A DNA stretch of 64,000 nucleotides. Origin: Longimicrobium sp. (lineage in GTDB: Bacteria; Gemmatimonadota; Gemmatimonadetes; Longimicrobiales; Longimicrobiaceae). The notes beneath the pieces are model-generated. The model saw only the letters and a list, made by a program, of their open reading frames with translations. It had not been told where the DNA came from and ran no database searches. Position numbers and translations under genes: made by a program. The stretch is from positions 73,928 through 137,927 of the forward strand of contig NZ_DASVSF010000059.1 in the NCBI RefSeq assembly GCF_036388275.1, given 5' to 3'. Positions 26,339 through 35,078 of this stretch are shown here, piece after piece (the first letter of the stretch is position 1; each line of letters begins with the position of its first letter).

Positions 26339-26821
26339 ATGTCCACCGTTCCCGAAACCGCCGCCGTCATCTCGCCCGAAGCCCTGCTGGAGCACTGGCA
26401 GGGGCACCGCCGTCTGACGCGGCGGGTGATCGACGCCTTCCCCGAGGACCAGCTCTTCACCTTTACACTCGGGGGCATGCGGTCCTTCGGTACGATGGCG
26501 CTGGAGATGCTCACCATGGCGGCGCCCATGCTCCGCGGCGTCGTGAGCGAGGAGTGGACGACATCCTGGGGCCGGGATGCCATCCCCAAGGCCGAGATAC
26601 TGCGGGGCTGGGACGAAGCGACGGAGGAGATGAACGCGCTCTGGGCGCAGATTCCGCTGGAACGGTTTCAGGAGACCACCACGGCCTTCGGGATGTACCC
26701 CGGCAAGGTGCACGACCTTCTGCTGTACGTGATCGACAACGAGATCCACCACCGCGGGCAGGGATACGTGTACCTGCGCGCCCTGGGCATCGAGCCGCCG
26801 CCGTTCTACGAGCGCACCTGA
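26339..26821 (+). CDS. DinB-family protein
   Basis: A 160-residue DinB/YfiT-type four-helix bundle. Members bind a divalent metal through three histidines and are often thiol-dependent transferases or damage-inducible proteins. The family features are visible: an N-terminal helix with ALLEHWQGHRRLTRRVIDAF, and the C-terminal 'VIDNEIHHRGQGYVYLRALGIEPPPFYE', whose H-H-R-G-Q is the classic DinB end motif. The starting ATG follows CGGAGG (GCTCGGAGGCCATCGCATG). Substrate unknown. Confidence 0.88.
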   Translation: MSTVPETAAVISPEALLEHWQGHRRLTRRVIDAFPEDQLFTFTLGGMRSFGTMALEMLTMAAPMLRGVVSEEWTTSWGRDAIPKAEILRGWDEATEEMNALWAQIPLERFQETTTAFGMYPGKVHDLLLYVIDNEIHHRGQGYVYLRALGIEPPPFYERT

Positions 26822-26915
26822 TCGACATACGACCATCGCGCGAAGACCCGAACAATCGTGCCTGGTAACTGGCGTGTACGTGGTTATTCACGTACACCTC
26901 ATGGGAGGACACCCG

Positions 26916-27260
26916 ATGCGCTATACCGTACGTCCAACCACTGCGGGGAACCAGGACGCCCTGGCGTTCCCGAAGGATTTCAGCCGGGAGTATCCCAACT
27001 TGTTCCGGGGTCGATACGACGTGCATCCGCTTTCCGCCGACACCTTTCTCCTCACGCCTCAGGTCGAGGCGGAGCCTAAGGCTGACGAAGACGACCCGGT
27101 CTTTGGGATATTCCTCGGCTTCTTGGAGCAGCAGATGCAGGCACGGCCGGATCTGATCACGCCCCTGGCCCCGGCAGACATCGCGGGGCTTGATGACCTC
27201 CTGAGGGGCGTGCCCAGCGGGGACGAAGTGAACTGGGAGGAGGCATCCCGCCTCTCATGA
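26916..27260 (+). CDS. PrlF-like antitoxin, without partner
   Basis: A 114-residue protein resembling the PrlF/SohA antitoxin of the YhaV toxin system, mainly in its C-terminal half: 'DPVFGIFLGFLEQQMQARPDLITPLAPADIAGLDDLL' matches the family's 'DPxLxxFLxFLxxDIxxHPExLxPL' block, and 'EVNWEEA' stands where the 'VDLDAPL' end occurs. The N-terminus would be the AbrB-like DNA-binding part but is diverged. GGAGG stands 8 bases before the ATG at 26916. A YhaV toxin normally follows; here only a 37-codon frame overlaps the stop (ATGA) and it does not look like YhaV. It may be an orphan or relict antitoxin. Confidence 0.6.
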   Translation: MRYTVRPTTAGNQDALAFPKDFSREYPNLFRGRYDVHPLSADTFLLTPQVEAEPKADEDDPVFGIFLGFLEQQMQARPDLITPLAPADIAGLDDLLRGVPSGDEVNWEEASRLS

Positions 27261-27531
27261 CCAGCGAACCCAATGCTCGCGGGTGCTTCGCTACCCGCTT
27301 AGCCCTGCCTCACAGCGGTTCGCTCCCGCACCAGAACGGTGCGGCCGGAATCGCTCCCATCGGCCCATGACGTTCGCTTGGCGATGACGGGGCAGACCGT
27401 GCATCCGGATCAGCCGCAACGGCTTGCGCGGATCCGCCACCGGGCCAGTCCAGGCTTGTGCGGGACGCGGATCGCTCCTTGCCGTACGAAGGGGTTCCAG
27501 CCCTACACACCCAACGCCCGGAGAATGCCTG

Positions 27532-28719
27532 ATGCGGTCAATTTACACGTCGGCCCTCGTGGCCGGCGCGGCGCTGCTTTTTGCCGCCTGCGCCGACAAC
27601 CCCGCCTCCGGACGCGATGCGGCGGATCCCGAGATCGCGGTGCCCTCGCAGGCCAGCCTCGACAAGGTGTTCGCCGATGCCGGGGCCGAGTTCAACGTCC
27701 CTGCGTCGCTGCTCAAGGCCATCGGCTACCACGCCACCGAGCTGCAGATGATCCGCAGTGAGGAAGAGTTCCCGGGCCAGGGACGCGCGTACGGGGTGAT
27801 GGCGCTTCGGGGGCCGCAGCTCGCGCGCGGCGCGTCGCTGGCGGGCGTGTCCATCGTAGCCGCGCAGAGCGACGTGCGCGCGAACGTGCGGGCGGCCGCC
27901 GCGCTCCTGGGGGCACAGGCCGGCGACCTGAGGATCGAGCGTGACGACGTGAGCGCCTGGGCGCCGGCGGTGGCCCGCTACAGCGGCATCGCCAGCGCCG
28001 AGATCCGCGCCATGTACGTGCAGAACGGCGTGTACGGCGTTCTGCGCAACGGCGCCGTGGCGCGCGACGAGAATGGGGCCGTGACGGCCACCATCCCGCA
28101 GGAGATGGTGAAGGTAGATGTGCAGGCGGCCGCGGCGGTGGAGTGCGCGCCGGACTTCTGCGTGTCGGGCGCCCTGTGGCGGGCCAACCCCAACTACAAC
28201 GCCCGTCCCGCCGTGCCCACCAACACGTCGCATCCGTACAAGCAGCAGATGATCATCCTGCACACCTGCGAGGGCGACTACTGGAACGGGTGCCTGCAGA
28301 CGCTGCTGGACCGCGGGCTGAGCGCGCACTACGTCGTCAGCCGCCCGGTGGACATGGCCGACGGCTCCATCCAGATTTCGCAGCTGGTGCGCGAGTCCAA
28401 CCGCGCCTGGCACATCGGCGCGTACTACGACGCCACGCGCAACGGCGGAACCCACACCTACTTGAACGGCGTGCAGTCCAACGATTTCACCGTCGGCATC
28501 GAGCACGCCGGGTACGCGTCGCAGACCACCTGGAGCGACACGCAGCTCAACTTCTCGGCGCGGCTCAGCTGCGACATCACCAAGGCGTACGCCATCCCGC
28601 GCGACCGCTACCACCTGAAGGGCCACGGCGAGCTGCAGAGCGGCAAGAGCGATCCGGGGTCTGCTTTCTGGACCTACGGCGTAGATTACGTCGTCCGGGT
28701 GCAGAACTACTGCGCGTAG
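27532..28719 (+). CDS. N-acetylmuramoyl-L-alanine amidase lipoprotein
   Basis: A 395-residue lipoprotein (lipobox ALLFAAC, Cys20). Residues ~45-165 look like a lysozyme/lytic-transglycosylase-type helical domain (LLKAIGYHATELQMI ... GRAYGVMALRGPQL ... VRAAAALLGAQAG). Residues ~230-390 form an Amidase_2 (PGRP-type) domain with zinc ligands H244 (ILHTCEG), H365 and D374 (KGHGELQSGKSDPG), and E324 in VGIEHAG. It would cleave the peptide stem from peptidoglycan in the periplasm. Cysteine pairs (C247/C254, C205/C210) may form disulfides. The start is the signal-peptide ATG; the upstream frame is non-coding. Confidence 0.88.
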   Translation: MRSIYTSALVAGAALLFAACADNPASGRDAADPEIAVPSQASLDKVFADAGAEFNVPASLLKAIGYHATELQMIRSEEEFPGQGRAYGVMALRGPQLARGASLAGVSIVAAQSDVRANVRAAAALLGAQAGDLRIERDDVSAWAPAVARYSGIASAEIRAMYVQNGVYGVLRNGAVARDENGAVTATIPQEMVKVDVQAAAAVECAPDFCVSGALWRANPNYNARPAVPTNTSHPYKQQMIILHTCEGDYWNGCLQTLLDRGLSAHYVVSRPVDMADGSIQISQLVRESNRAWHIGAYYDATRNGGTHTYLNGVQSNDFTVGIEHAGYASQTTWSDTQLNFSARLSCDITKAYAIPRDRYHLKGHGELQSGKSDPGSAFWTYGVDYVVRVQNYCA

Positions 28720-28770
28720 CCGCCGCGCCGGCCGTCCCGCGGGGGACAGCCGGCATGGACGGCAGGGCCC

Positions 28771-28813
28771 AGGCGCAGGGACATGGAGAACCCGTCTCCG
28801 TGTCCCTGCGCCT
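28771..28813 (+). terminator. Long hairpin between amidase and propeller genes
   Basis: AGGCGCAGGGACATGGAGA pairs with TCTCCGTGTCCCTGCGCCT over 19 bases with a single G-U-type mismatch and an ACCCG loop. It is likely a terminator or a processing element 50 bases past the amidase stop; a CGTTTTCTTTC tract follows about ten bases later. Confidence 0.6.
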
Positions 28814-28858
28814 CATCCGTGAGGCTCGTTTTCTTTCGCACACCCGCCACTCGCGAAG

Positions 28859-30001
28859 ATGAACCACCGTTTGCGCTTCCGTGCCCCACAAACCGCACTC
28901 TGCCTGGCGGCCCTGGTCCTGGCCGCCTGCGGGGGCGAGCCGCGGCGCGCCGATGGAGCTCGCCCGGCGGATACGCTCTCGCTCGCGGAGCGGCGTCGGA
29001 TCCCGGGGACGATCGCGTACGTGGCCGAGCGGGACGGCAACAAGGAGCTGTACGTGGTGCGCCCATCCGGCGAAGGCGAGCGGCGGCTTACCCGCACCCT
29101 GCTGGACAGCTACATCACGACGATCGCCCCCGACGGCTCGGGGGTGCTGGGCATCGAGGTAGAGGAGGCGGGGGGAAACCGGTTCGAGCAGCTCGTCTTT
29201 CATCCCGTACCCCGCGGAACGGCGCGCCCCGTGGGCGGGCGGCACCCGTACTCGCGCAGCGCGGCGTGGAGCGCCGACGGGGAGTGGATCGTCTTCGAGT
29301 CGGCGCAGGCCAGCTTTCGCGACCTGTATCGCATTCGCCTGGACGGAACGGGGGAGCAGCGCCTGACCGACAACCGCGAGGGCAACTTCGAGCCGGTGAT
29401 TTCGCCGGACGGCGCGTGGGTGGCGTTCGGCAGCAGCCGCGACCAGAACGCCGAGATCTACCGGATGCGCCTGGACGGCTCGGACGAAACGCGGCTGACC
29501 ACCGTTCCCAGGCACGACGACTTCTTTCCGCAGTGGTCGCCGGATGGCACTCACCTGGCCTTCGCCAGCACGCGCGACGGCGACGAGCGCATCTTCGTCA
29601 TGCGCGCCGATGGCGGGGGGCAGCGGCGGCTCACCCGCCCAGACACCATCTCCGACATCGCCGAGCAGCAGCCCGCCTGGTCACCAGACGGGCGGCGCAT
29701 CGCGTACATCGTTCGGCAGCGCGGGCGGGGATCACGCGTGAGGATCACCGAGGTGGCCACCGGGGCCACGCGCGAGGTTCCAGGCGGAAGTGAGGGGGGC
29801 GAGAGCGAGCCGCAGTGGTCGGGGGACGGGCGGTACCTGGCGTTCGCCTCCAGCCGCGACGGCGACCACGAGATCTACCTGGCGCGCGCGGACGGCTCGC
29901 ACGCCACGCGGCTGACGCGCGCCCCGGCGGACGACTGGCACCCCCGCTGGATCCCCGCGCGAGCGCCCGCGGCCGACAGCATGCGGACGTCCACCCCGTA
30001 G
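28859..30001 (+). CDS. TolB-like WD40/PD40 beta-propeller lipoprotein
   Basis: A 380-residue lipoprotein (LVLAACGGE, Cys at about residue 24) built from PD40/TolB-type blades. The repeating motif 'W/ISPDGxxxAFxSxRDGxxEIYxMRxDG' occurs at least six times, for example 'SPDGAWVAFGSSRDQNAEIY', 'SPDGTHLAFASTRDGDERIF' and 'SGDGRYLAFASSRDGDHEIY'. It is probably a periplasmic ligand- or protein-binding propeller. It lacks the TolB N-terminal domain, so it is not TolB itself. It ends 5 bases before the stop of the convergent cyclase gene. Confidence 0.85.
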   Translation: MNHRLRFRAPQTALCLAALVLAACGGEPRRADGARPADTLSLAERRRIPGTIAYVAERDGNKELYVVRPSGEGERRLTRTLLDSYITTIAPDGSGVLGIEVEEAGGNRFEQLVFHPVPRGTARPVGGRHPYSRSAAWSADGEWIVFESAQASFRDLYRIRLDGTGEQRLTDNREGNFEPVISPDGAWVAFGSSRDQNAEIYRMRLDGSDETRLTTVPRHDDFFPQWSPDGTHLAFASTRDGDERIFVMRADGGGQRRLTRPDTISDIAEQQPAWSPDGRRIAYIVRQRGRGSRVRITEVATGATREVPGGSEGGESEPQWSGDGRYLAFASSRDGDHEIYLARADGSHATRLTRAPADDWHPRWIPARAPAADSMRTSTP

Positions 30002-30006
30002 CGGTG

Positions 30007-32097
30007 CTACTTGGATACCAGTTGGTGGGCGCCGTCCCACTCGGCGGGCGGAGGGGCGGCGGCATGGCCATGGCAGCGCTCCAGGTACACCGCCGCGGGC
30101 CCATCCTCCGGAAAGCGGTCCACGAGCGCCTGGAATGCGTCCAGTGCCTCGCTGAAGCGGCGCTCGCAGTAGAGCGTGCGGGCGTGCGCGAATCCGTCAA
30201 GCAGCGCCGCCGTGTCCGCATCCACGCCGTCCTCCCGCGTGGCGACCAGTTCGTGGACGGACACGAGCCCCTCGCGCCCCACCACCCGCACGCAGTCGAT
30301 CTCCCGCCCGATGAAGTGCGCCTGCACCTGCGCCCAGGTGAACTCCGAAACGACGATCTCCGTGCCGTAGTCCTTGTTCAGCCCCTCCAGGCGGGACGCC
30401 AGGTTCACGTGGTCGCCCATGCAGGTGTAGTCCATCATGAGGTGGCTGCCCAGGTTGCCCACCAGCACCTCCCCGGTGTTGATGCCGGTGCGCGCGTGCA
30501 GGGCGGGTAGCCCTCGCCCGCGCCAGTCCGCGCGCAGGCGCCGCAGCTCGTCGCGCATGCGCAGGGCGGCGCGGCAGGCGTGCACGGGGTGGTCGTCCAG
30601 CGGCACCGGCACGCCGAACTCCGCCATCAGGCAGTCGCCGATGTACTTGTCGACGATGCCGCCATGACGCACCACGACGTCCGTCATCGCGGTCAGGTAC
30701 TCGTTCAGCAGCGCCACCAGCTCGGCGGGGGCCAGCCGCTCCGCCACGGCGCTGAAGCCGCGCACGTCGCTGAACAGCACCGTGGCCACGCGCTCCTCGC
30801 CGCCCAGCGCCAGCAGCTCCGGCCGGCGGATGAGCTCGCGCACCACGGCGGGGGGCACGTACTGCTGGAACATGCCGCGGATGCGCGCCCGCTCCCGCGC
30901 CTCGTCGGCCCACAGCACCGCCGCCGACCCGCCGGACGCCAGCCCCACCGCCAGCAGGGGCGCCACCGTCCACAGCCAGGCGCCCCCCGTGAACAGCAGC
31001 CCCGCCGCGACGGGCGCCAGGACCGCCAGCGCGCCCGCCGCGGCCACGCCCCGCCAGCCGCGCAGCCGCGACAGGGCCAGGACGGCCGCCGCGGCCAGGA
31101 GCACCGCCCAGGCGTACTGCGCGGGCCGCGGCACGGGGCGAACGTGGCGCCCGGCCAGCAGCGCGGCGGCGGCCTGCGCGTGGATCTCCACCCCCGGCAT
31201 CCCTACCGCGCCCGCTGCCCCGTCGGCGTCGCGCACGGGGGTTGGATGCAGGTCCTGGTGCTCGGGCACGGTGGTGCCCACCAGGACGATGCGGCCGCGG
31301 AACACGCCATCCCGGGCCAGGTCCTCGAACGAGTCCAAATCCCACTCGCCCAGGTCGGTCGCCGCGTCGTCCACCACCGTCGCGTAGGAATAGGTGGAGA
31401 CCGACCCCGCAGGCCCCGCCCAGTCCACCAGCATCGCCCCGCCCGGGCCCGCGGGAACGGCACGGGCAGCCAGCCGCCATCCGTCCACCGTCTGGCGCAG
31501 CGAGTTCGCGGGAAGGCCCAGGAACCGGAGCACCGCCTGCGCCCCCAGCTGGGGGACGGCGCGATCGGGATAGGCGTGGAGCAGCGGGTACTCGCGCACT
31601 ACGCCGTCCACCGCGTCGGGCTGCACGTCGACGATCCCCATCGCGGCGCCGCGCAGCACCCCGGCGGGCTCCTCCAGCCGGAACCCGCGCGCGCCGCGGC
31701 GCAGGACGACATCCGTCTTGGCGCCCAGCACCGCGATCCCGGTCTCGTCGATCGCGGCTCGGAAGGCGGTGTCGGCGCGCGGAAAGGCGTCGGCGAACGT
31801 AAGATCGAAGGCCACCACGCGGGCGCCGGCCCGGTGCAGGTTGCGCAGGAGACGCGCGTGCCACTCGCGGCCCCAGGGATACCGTCCCAGCGACGCCTCG
31901 GAGTCGGTGTCGATTGCCACGATCACCACGTCCGCGGGGCGGGGCAGGGTGCCGCGCATCGTAAACCAGCTGTCGTACACGCGCCGCTCCAGCGCGCGCC
32001 CCACCCGCGCCTCGGCGACGGCCAGCGCCAGGAGCGGCGCCAGCAGCGCGACGGCCGCGAGCAGCAATGTGCGGCGCTGCGGTAGATTCAGCTTCAT
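30007..32097 (-). CDS. CHASE2-domain adenylate/guanylate cyclase
   Basis: A 696-residue class III cyclase. After an N-terminal membrane helix (11-29), residues ~35-310 form a CHASE2 extracellular sensor. Three transmembrane helices follow (about 328-343, 351-370, 376-396) and a cytoplasmic cyclase domain occupies ~435-620. Metal-binding D444 (LFSDVRGF) and D488 (DKYIGDCLMAEFG), and the transition-state pair N565 and R569 (NLASRLEG), are all present. K484 and T558 suggest ATP as substrate. The C-terminal ~75 residues look like a TPR-type helical tail (YCERRFSEALDAFQALVDRFPEDGPA). It follows the FecR operon on the same strand, separated by a hairpin. Confidence 0.93.
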   Translation of the reverse strand: MKLNLPQRRTLLLAAVALLAPLLALAVAEARVGRALERRVYDSWFTMRGTLPRPADVVIVAIDTDSEASLGRYPWGREWHARLLRNLHRAGARVVAFDLTFADAFPRADTAFRAAIDETGIAVLGAKTDVVLRRGARGFRLEEPAGVLRGAAMGIVDVQPDAVDGVVREYPLLHAYPDRAVPQLGAQAVLRFLGLPANSLRQTVDGWRLAARAVPAGPGGAMLVDWAGPAGSVSTYSYATVVDDAATDLGEWDLDSFEDLARDGVFRGRIVLVGTTVPEHQDLHPTPVRDADGAAGAVGMPGVEIHAQAAAALLAGRHVRPVPRPAQYAWAVLLAAAAVLALSRLRGWRGVAAAGALAVLAPVAAGLLFTGGAWLWTVAPLLAVGLASGGSAAVLWADEARERARIRGMFQQYVPPAVVRELIRRPELLALGGEERVATVLFSDVRGFSAVAERLAPAELVALLNEYLTAMTDVVVRHGGIVDKYIGDCLMAEFGVPVPLDDHPVHACRAALRMRDELRRLRADWRGRGLPALHARTGINTGEVLVGNLGSHLMMDYTCMGDHVNLASRLEGLNKDYGTEIVVSEFTWAQVQAHFIGREIDCVRVVGREGLVSVHELVATREDGVDADTAALLDGFAHARTLYCERRFSEALDAFQALVDRFPEDGPAAVYLERCHGHAAAPPPAEWDGAHQLVSK

Positions 32098-32106
32098 TCT
32101 ACAGCC

Positions 32107-32222
32107 AAGAAAAAAAGCGATCTCACGCAGAGCCGCAGAGACGCAGAAGAGAGAGAAAAGCGAGAGTAATTCTCAGTTTTCCTCTCTGCGGCCCTGCGTC
32201 TCTGCGTGAGGCCTGTTGTTGA
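32107..32222 (-). terminator. Terminator-like inverted repeat upstream of the cyclase
   Basis: CTCACGCAGAG motifs face each other (CTCACGCAGAGCCGCAGAGA versus TCTCTGCGTGAG) over ~110 bases. On the minus strand the second arm is followed by GCTTTTTTC, a T-run, giving an intrinsic terminator for the barrel gene upstream. Such 'CTCTGCGTCTCTGCGTGAG' hairpins are a recurring intergenic type in several bacterial phyla. Read-through into the cyclase is possible. Confidence 0.6.
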
Positions 32223-32226
32223 TTTT

Positions 32227-34323
32227 TCAGAAGGCGCGGCTCAGGCGGATGCGCATCACCAGCTCGCGGGTGTCCAGCCCCGGGATGCGCTGGTCCGTGT
32301 AGTCCACCACGCCCGCGGTGAAGGAGAGCAGCGCATCCGGGCGCCACGCGAACTCGCCGCCGCCCAGCGCCTCCCCGCGGGTGTAGCGCGGGCCGGCCGC
32401 CCCGGCGGCGTCCGGGCTGCGCGCGGCGGTAATCCCCCCGTCGAAGCGCGCGGCCCAGCGCTCCGTCAGCTGCCGCCGCGCGTACGCCGTCAGCCGGTCG
32501 AACGTGGTGCTGCCGTCGGCCAGGCCGGGGAACTCGGCGCGGTTTTGCCCCGCCATCAGCGAAAAGCTGGTGCCGCGCGATTCCGTTTCGCCCTGCACGC
32601 CGGCCAGCACGTACAGGTCGCGCGTCTCCGACAGGGGATTGGCGGGATCGCTCCGCTCCACCCACGTGCCGTTGAGGCTCACCCGCGTGCGGAACGCCGC
32701 CAGCCGGCCCACGGGCACCAGCACCCCGCCGGACGCGGCCAGGGTGGATTCGTCGAGCGCGCCGGGGGTGCCCGCCGCCAGGCCGTTGCCGCGGGTCGCC
32801 AAGCGCAGCGAGCCCGTCAGCAGCAGGTCGCGCGGGGCCTGCCAGGTGACCGAGGCGAACCCGCCCTGGCCGCGCCGTGTTGCGGGGGCGGAGCCATCCA
32901 GGTTGTCGCGGTCCTGCTCGTACCCGGCCGTCACGAAGAGCGCGTCCAGGAGCGAGAACGAGTCGCGCACCCGCAGCCCGCGCCAGTCGCGCTGCAGGCC
33001 GGGGTGGCCCATCGTCTGGTAGTCCATCCCCACCGACCGCCACTCCGCGGAAAAGAGGTGCCCGCCGGCGCGCACGCTGGCCCGCGCCTGGTGCGCCGTG
33101 CTGGTGAGCCCGCGCGGGTCCAGCGGCAGCAGCGACGCGTTGAGGATGAAGAAGCGGTCCCAGCTGGCGGGGTCCAGCCCCGGCGGATCCGCGCCCGCGG
33201 CCACGAACAGGGAATCCAGCTCCCGCTGCGTCCGCGGCCGGAAGGTGATGTCGCGGGCCAGCAGCGAGGCCGCGTTCTCGTACTGCAGCACGATGCGGTC
33301 GCGCGCCAGGCGCAGCGACACGTCCAGCCCCGCGACCAGGTTGTCCCGGGGCGCGGGGATGGCGGAAAAGGTGCCCGAGTCCGCGGCGGAGGAACTGGTG
33401 CGCAGGGTGGGGATGGAGCCCACGTCGTCGCGGGCGTGCATCACCGTCAGCCCCATCCGAAAGCCGCCCAGCCGCAGCGACGGGCGAACAGCCAGCAGGT
33501 CCTGCTCGTAGGTGCCGCGCCGCTCGATTCGCGTGGGGTCCAGCGGGTCCAGCGCGCCCGGGATGGCCCGCACGGTCTGCCCTGCCACGACGCTGAGCCC
33601 CGCGAAGCCGGCGCGCAGGTCCAGCTGTCCCCCGCGCACCCGGCGCCCCGACAAGATCACGTCGTGGAGCACGGGGTTCACGTCGCCCACGGCCAGCGAC
33701 AGACCGGGGATGTGCAGGTCCGCGCGAAGGCGGTTCACCGGCTGGCGTGTGGCGGTTTCGTACCCGCTCAGGTGGCCGCGGACGCTGTAGCGCCACCCCG
33801 GCCGCAGCTGCCCGCCCGCGTTCACCCACATCCGCGGGGCGAAGTCGTTCTCCCGGCGAAAGGCGCCGCCGGGGCCGCTCACGGAATTGCCACCCCCCTC
33901 CATCACGATGCTGCCGTGCGGCAGGGCGGGGGAGGGCCGCGGGCGCGGCACGCCGGTGGGTCCCGCGAGGCGAGCTCCGGGAGCCACGGTGAAGGTCCAC
34001 TCCACCGGCGCGCCCCCGCCGCGCGCGGCGACGACCACGCGGTGCGGCCCGGGCGCCAGCGGCTCGCGCGGGCGCCAGGTGACCACGCCGCCGGAGCGCT
34101 CCACCTCGGCGCTCACGTCGCGCGATCCTATGCGGACGGAGACCGCGAGCGAGTCCGCCTCCCGCGGTAGTGACACGGCCACCAGCACCTGGTCGGCCGG
34201 GACGCGCTCCCCCGGCTCGGGCGAAAGGATCAGCGCGCCGGGCGCCGCCCGCTCCTGCGCCGCGGCCCGTCCGGGGAGCGCCGCCGCGGCGAGGGCGGCG
34301 GCGAGCAGAAGTCGCATCCTCAT
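32227..34323 (-). CDS. Outer-membrane beta-barrel protein
   Basis: A 698-residue exported protein with a signal peptide (AALPGRAAAQE, cleavage near residue 24). Residues ~28-125 form an Ig-like domain (LILSPEPGERVPADQVLVAVSLP...). From ~140 the sequence consists of alternating amphipathic strands with many 'FxLxAGxxxxR' patterns, and it ends MRIRLSRAF, a typical barrel end with terminal Phe. No TonB box or plug is seen, so it is a porin- or scaffold-like barrel of unknown cargo. Its start overlaps the FecR stop by four bases (ATGA), so these genes are coupled. Confidence 0.75.
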   Translation of the reverse strand: MRMRLLLAAALAAAALPGRAAAQERAAPGALILSPEPGERVPADQVLVAVSLPREADSLAVSVRIGSRDVSAEVERSGGVVTWRPREPLAPGPHRVVVAARGGGAPVEWTFTVAPGARLAGPTGVPRPRPSPALPHGSIVMEGGGNSVSGPGGAFRRENDFAPRMWVNAGGQLRPGWRYSVRGHLSGYETATRQPVNRLRADLHIPGLSLAVGDVNPVLHDVILSGRRVRGGQLDLRAGFAGLSVVAGQTVRAIPGALDPLDPTRIERRGTYEQDLLAVRPSLRLGGFRMGLTVMHARDDVGSIPTLRTSSSAADSGTFSAIPAPRDNLVAGLDVSLRLARDRIVLQYENAASLLARDITFRPRTQRELDSLFVAAGADPPGLDPASWDRFFILNASLLPLDPRGLTSTAHQARASVRAGGHLFSAEWRSVGMDYQTMGHPGLQRDWRGLRVRDSFSLLDALFVTAGYEQDRDNLDGSAPATRRGQGGFASVTWQAPRDLLLTGSLRLATRGNGLAAGTPGALDESTLAASGGVLVPVGRLAAFRTRVSLNGTWVERSDPANPLSETRDLYVLAGVQGETESRGTSFSLMAGQNRAEFPGLADGSTTFDRLTAYARRQLTERWAARFDGGITAARSPDAAGAAGPRYTRGEALGGGEFAWRPDALLSFTAGVVDYTDQRIPGLDTRELVMRIRLSRAF

Positions 34324-35078
34324 GGCGTCCCCTGCACGCGGCCGCGGAGCGCCTCGGCGGGCACCTGCATCATCAGCGTGCGCACGCGGCCGTCGGCGTG
34401 CTGCAGCTGCACCTCCACCCACGTCGCACGCCCGGCGTCCGCAGCGTCCTCGCCGCCCACCGCTTCCGCCCGGCGCAGCTCCTCGCGCGTCGCGCGCCGG
34501 GCCTCGGGCGCATCCGACTGCGAACCCGCCGACGCCTGCTGCCCGGCGCCCACGTCCGTGCGGCCCGCTTCGTTGAAGAACTCCACCACGCCTTCCAGCG
34601 TGATGATGGTGGTGCCCCCCGCGGAGTCGATCCGCACCAGGAACTCCGTCCCCTTTACCGCGGCCACGCCGGCCGGGGTCTGGATGCGGAACTCCGACCC
34701 ATTGCGGCGGTTGACGCGCGCCCACACCTCGCCGAACTCCAGCTGGAGCGTGCGCACCACCGCGCCGCGCTCATCGCCGGAGGTCAGCCGCACCTGCGAG
34801 CCGGGGTTGATCCGCAGGATGGAGCCGTCGTCGGTGAACCGCAGCGCCGCCCGCGTGTTCGCCGACGTGGCGACCACGTCACGGTTCCGCAGGCGGTCGC
34901 CCAGTTGCGCTCGCCGCTCCCCGCCCGCCGCCGGATTGATCACCATCTGCCCTTCCTGCAGCAGCCGGTACACCAGGGCCACCTCCGCCTGCTGGGCGTG
35001 GGCATACCCGGGCACCGCGCCGAGGACGAGGATCGCCGCCGCGGCGGCCAGGATCGTTCTGCGCATGGCGGCCCTCAC
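34320..35078 (-). CDS. FecR-domain periplasmic protein
   Basis: A 252-residue exported protein (signal peptide to about AHAQQ, residue 30) with a FecR domain (residues ~55-165): 'GDRLRNRDVVATSANTRAALRFTDDGSILRINPGSQVRL' and 'FRIQTPAGVAAVKGTEFLV' are diagnostic. Classical FecR anti-sigma proteins have a cytoplasmic helix and a membrane anchor; this one is wholly exported, as in FecR proteins that accompany CHASE2 cyclases. The start overlaps the upstream stop by four bases, and its own stop overlaps the barrel gene. Confidence 0.88.
   Translation of the reverse strand: MRAAMRRTILAAAAAILVLGAVPGYAHAQQAEVALVYRLLQEGQMVINPAAGGERRAQLGDRLRNRDVVATSANTRAALRFTDDGSILRINPGSQVRLTSGDERGAVVRTLQLEFGEVWARVNRRNGSEFRIQTPAGVAAVKGTEFLVRIDSAGGTTIITLEGVVEFFNEAGRTDVGAGQQASAGSQSDAPEARRATREELRRAEAVGGEDAADAGRATWVEVQLQHADGRVRTLMMQVPAEALRGRVQGTP

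Noticed and set aside
28859..30001. Propeller protein considered as TolB of the Tol-Pal system
   Set aside because: It lacks the TolB N-terminal domain, is lipid-anchored, and no tolQ, tolR, tolA or pal gene is adjacent.
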